Assembly (NCBI RefSeq): GCF_003268655.1
Contig: NZ_CP029643.1
Coordinates: forward strand, 62,001-126,000
DNA length: 64,000 bases
Reading direction: 5' to 3'
From: Arthrobacter dokdonellae
Lineage (GTDB): Bacteria; Actinomycetota; Actinomycetes; Actinomycetales; Micrococcaceae
In this document: positions 63,934-64,000 of the stretch, piece by piece
Numbering within the stretch: the first letter of the stretch is position 1
Layout of the letters: every line of letters starts with the position of its first letter
Made by a program: the position numbers and the translations under genes
Notes under the pieces: model-generated
What the model was told of the DNA's origin: nothing
Seen by the model: the letters and a program-made list of their open reading frames with translations, nothing else
Databases searched by the model: none

Positions 63934-64000
63934 ACGGCCCCGGCCACGATTTAATTCTCAGCTCCGCCGTGCGGCTTTTAAGGGCACACGTCTACCGCCG

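Overview
The window is high-GC actinobacterial DNA. Gene content and protein style point to the Micrococcaceae (Arthrobacter or a close relative), and the molecule looks like a large catabolic, possibly conjugative plasmid. It carries type IV secretion genes, a primase-like replication protein, a ParA/ParB-type partition pair with a duplicated control region, a KfrA-like protein, two DNA transposons, a resolvase, and several partial or broken genes between blocks. No rRNA, tRNA or CRISPR array was seen.

Layout. 1-6026 (minus): a conjugation operon with a VirB4-type ATPase (cut by the left edge), an SCO6880-like protein, a TrbL/VirB6-like membrane protein, two small membrane proteins and a MinD-like ATPase, facing a small ArsR-type regulator. 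6556-9801: a tightly overlapping four-gene operon (membrane-anchored alpha/beta hydrolase, ImmA/IrrE-type metallopeptidase, polytopic membrane protein, XRE regulator) with matching palindromic operators at both ends. 9886-17641: replication and partition (primase-like protein, 18-bp iteron-like repeats, AAA ATPase, duplicated par control region, parA, parB-like gene), then a helicase-associated-domain protein and a lipoprotein. 18282-22461: a complete 3.8-kb Tni-type transposon (tniA, tniB, tniQ) with perfect 25-bp ends, next to an orphan transposon end and a truncated partition gene. 22876-24014: a Fic toxin and its VbhA-like antitoxin. 24357-32107: an alpha-glucoside locus (LacI regulator, ABC importer without ATPase, Gfo/Idh/MocA oxidoreductase, GH13 alpha-glucosidase). 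32263-39706: a low-density region with KfrA, a decayed YhcG (DUF1016) gene, a proline-rich repeat, small unknown genes, a DUF2971 protein and a serine recombinase.

40160-50886 is a divergent catabolic cluster around a GntR regulator. The minus arm holds a luciferase-like flavin monooxygenase, a 4-oxalocrotonate-tautomerase-like protein, an aldehyde dehydrogenase, an alpha/beta hydrolase and two tandem DUF1185 proteins. The plus arm holds a SnoaL-flavin reductase fusion, an NCS1 permease, a Nudix hydrolase, a stand-alone riboflavin kinase and a succinate-semialdehyde-type dehydrogenase. The parts suggest import and oxidative ring opening of an N-heterocycle (pyridine- or pyrimidine-like), with dedicated FMN supply. 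The substrate is inference.

51099-54392 is a store of transposon ends: two groups of short repeated end-like motifs, then four tandem 248-bp units, each with six 19-bp sites, the second unit split by an IS256-family element with an exact 8-bp target duplication. 54494-63933 is a glycolate/glyoxylate block: IclR regulator, gamma-carbonic-anhydrase-like protein, GlcD-type oxidase, malate synthase G, GlcG/HbpS protein, a small unknown, aspartate 1-decarboxylase (PanD) and an MFS exporter with an unusual C-terminal beta-sandwich extension.
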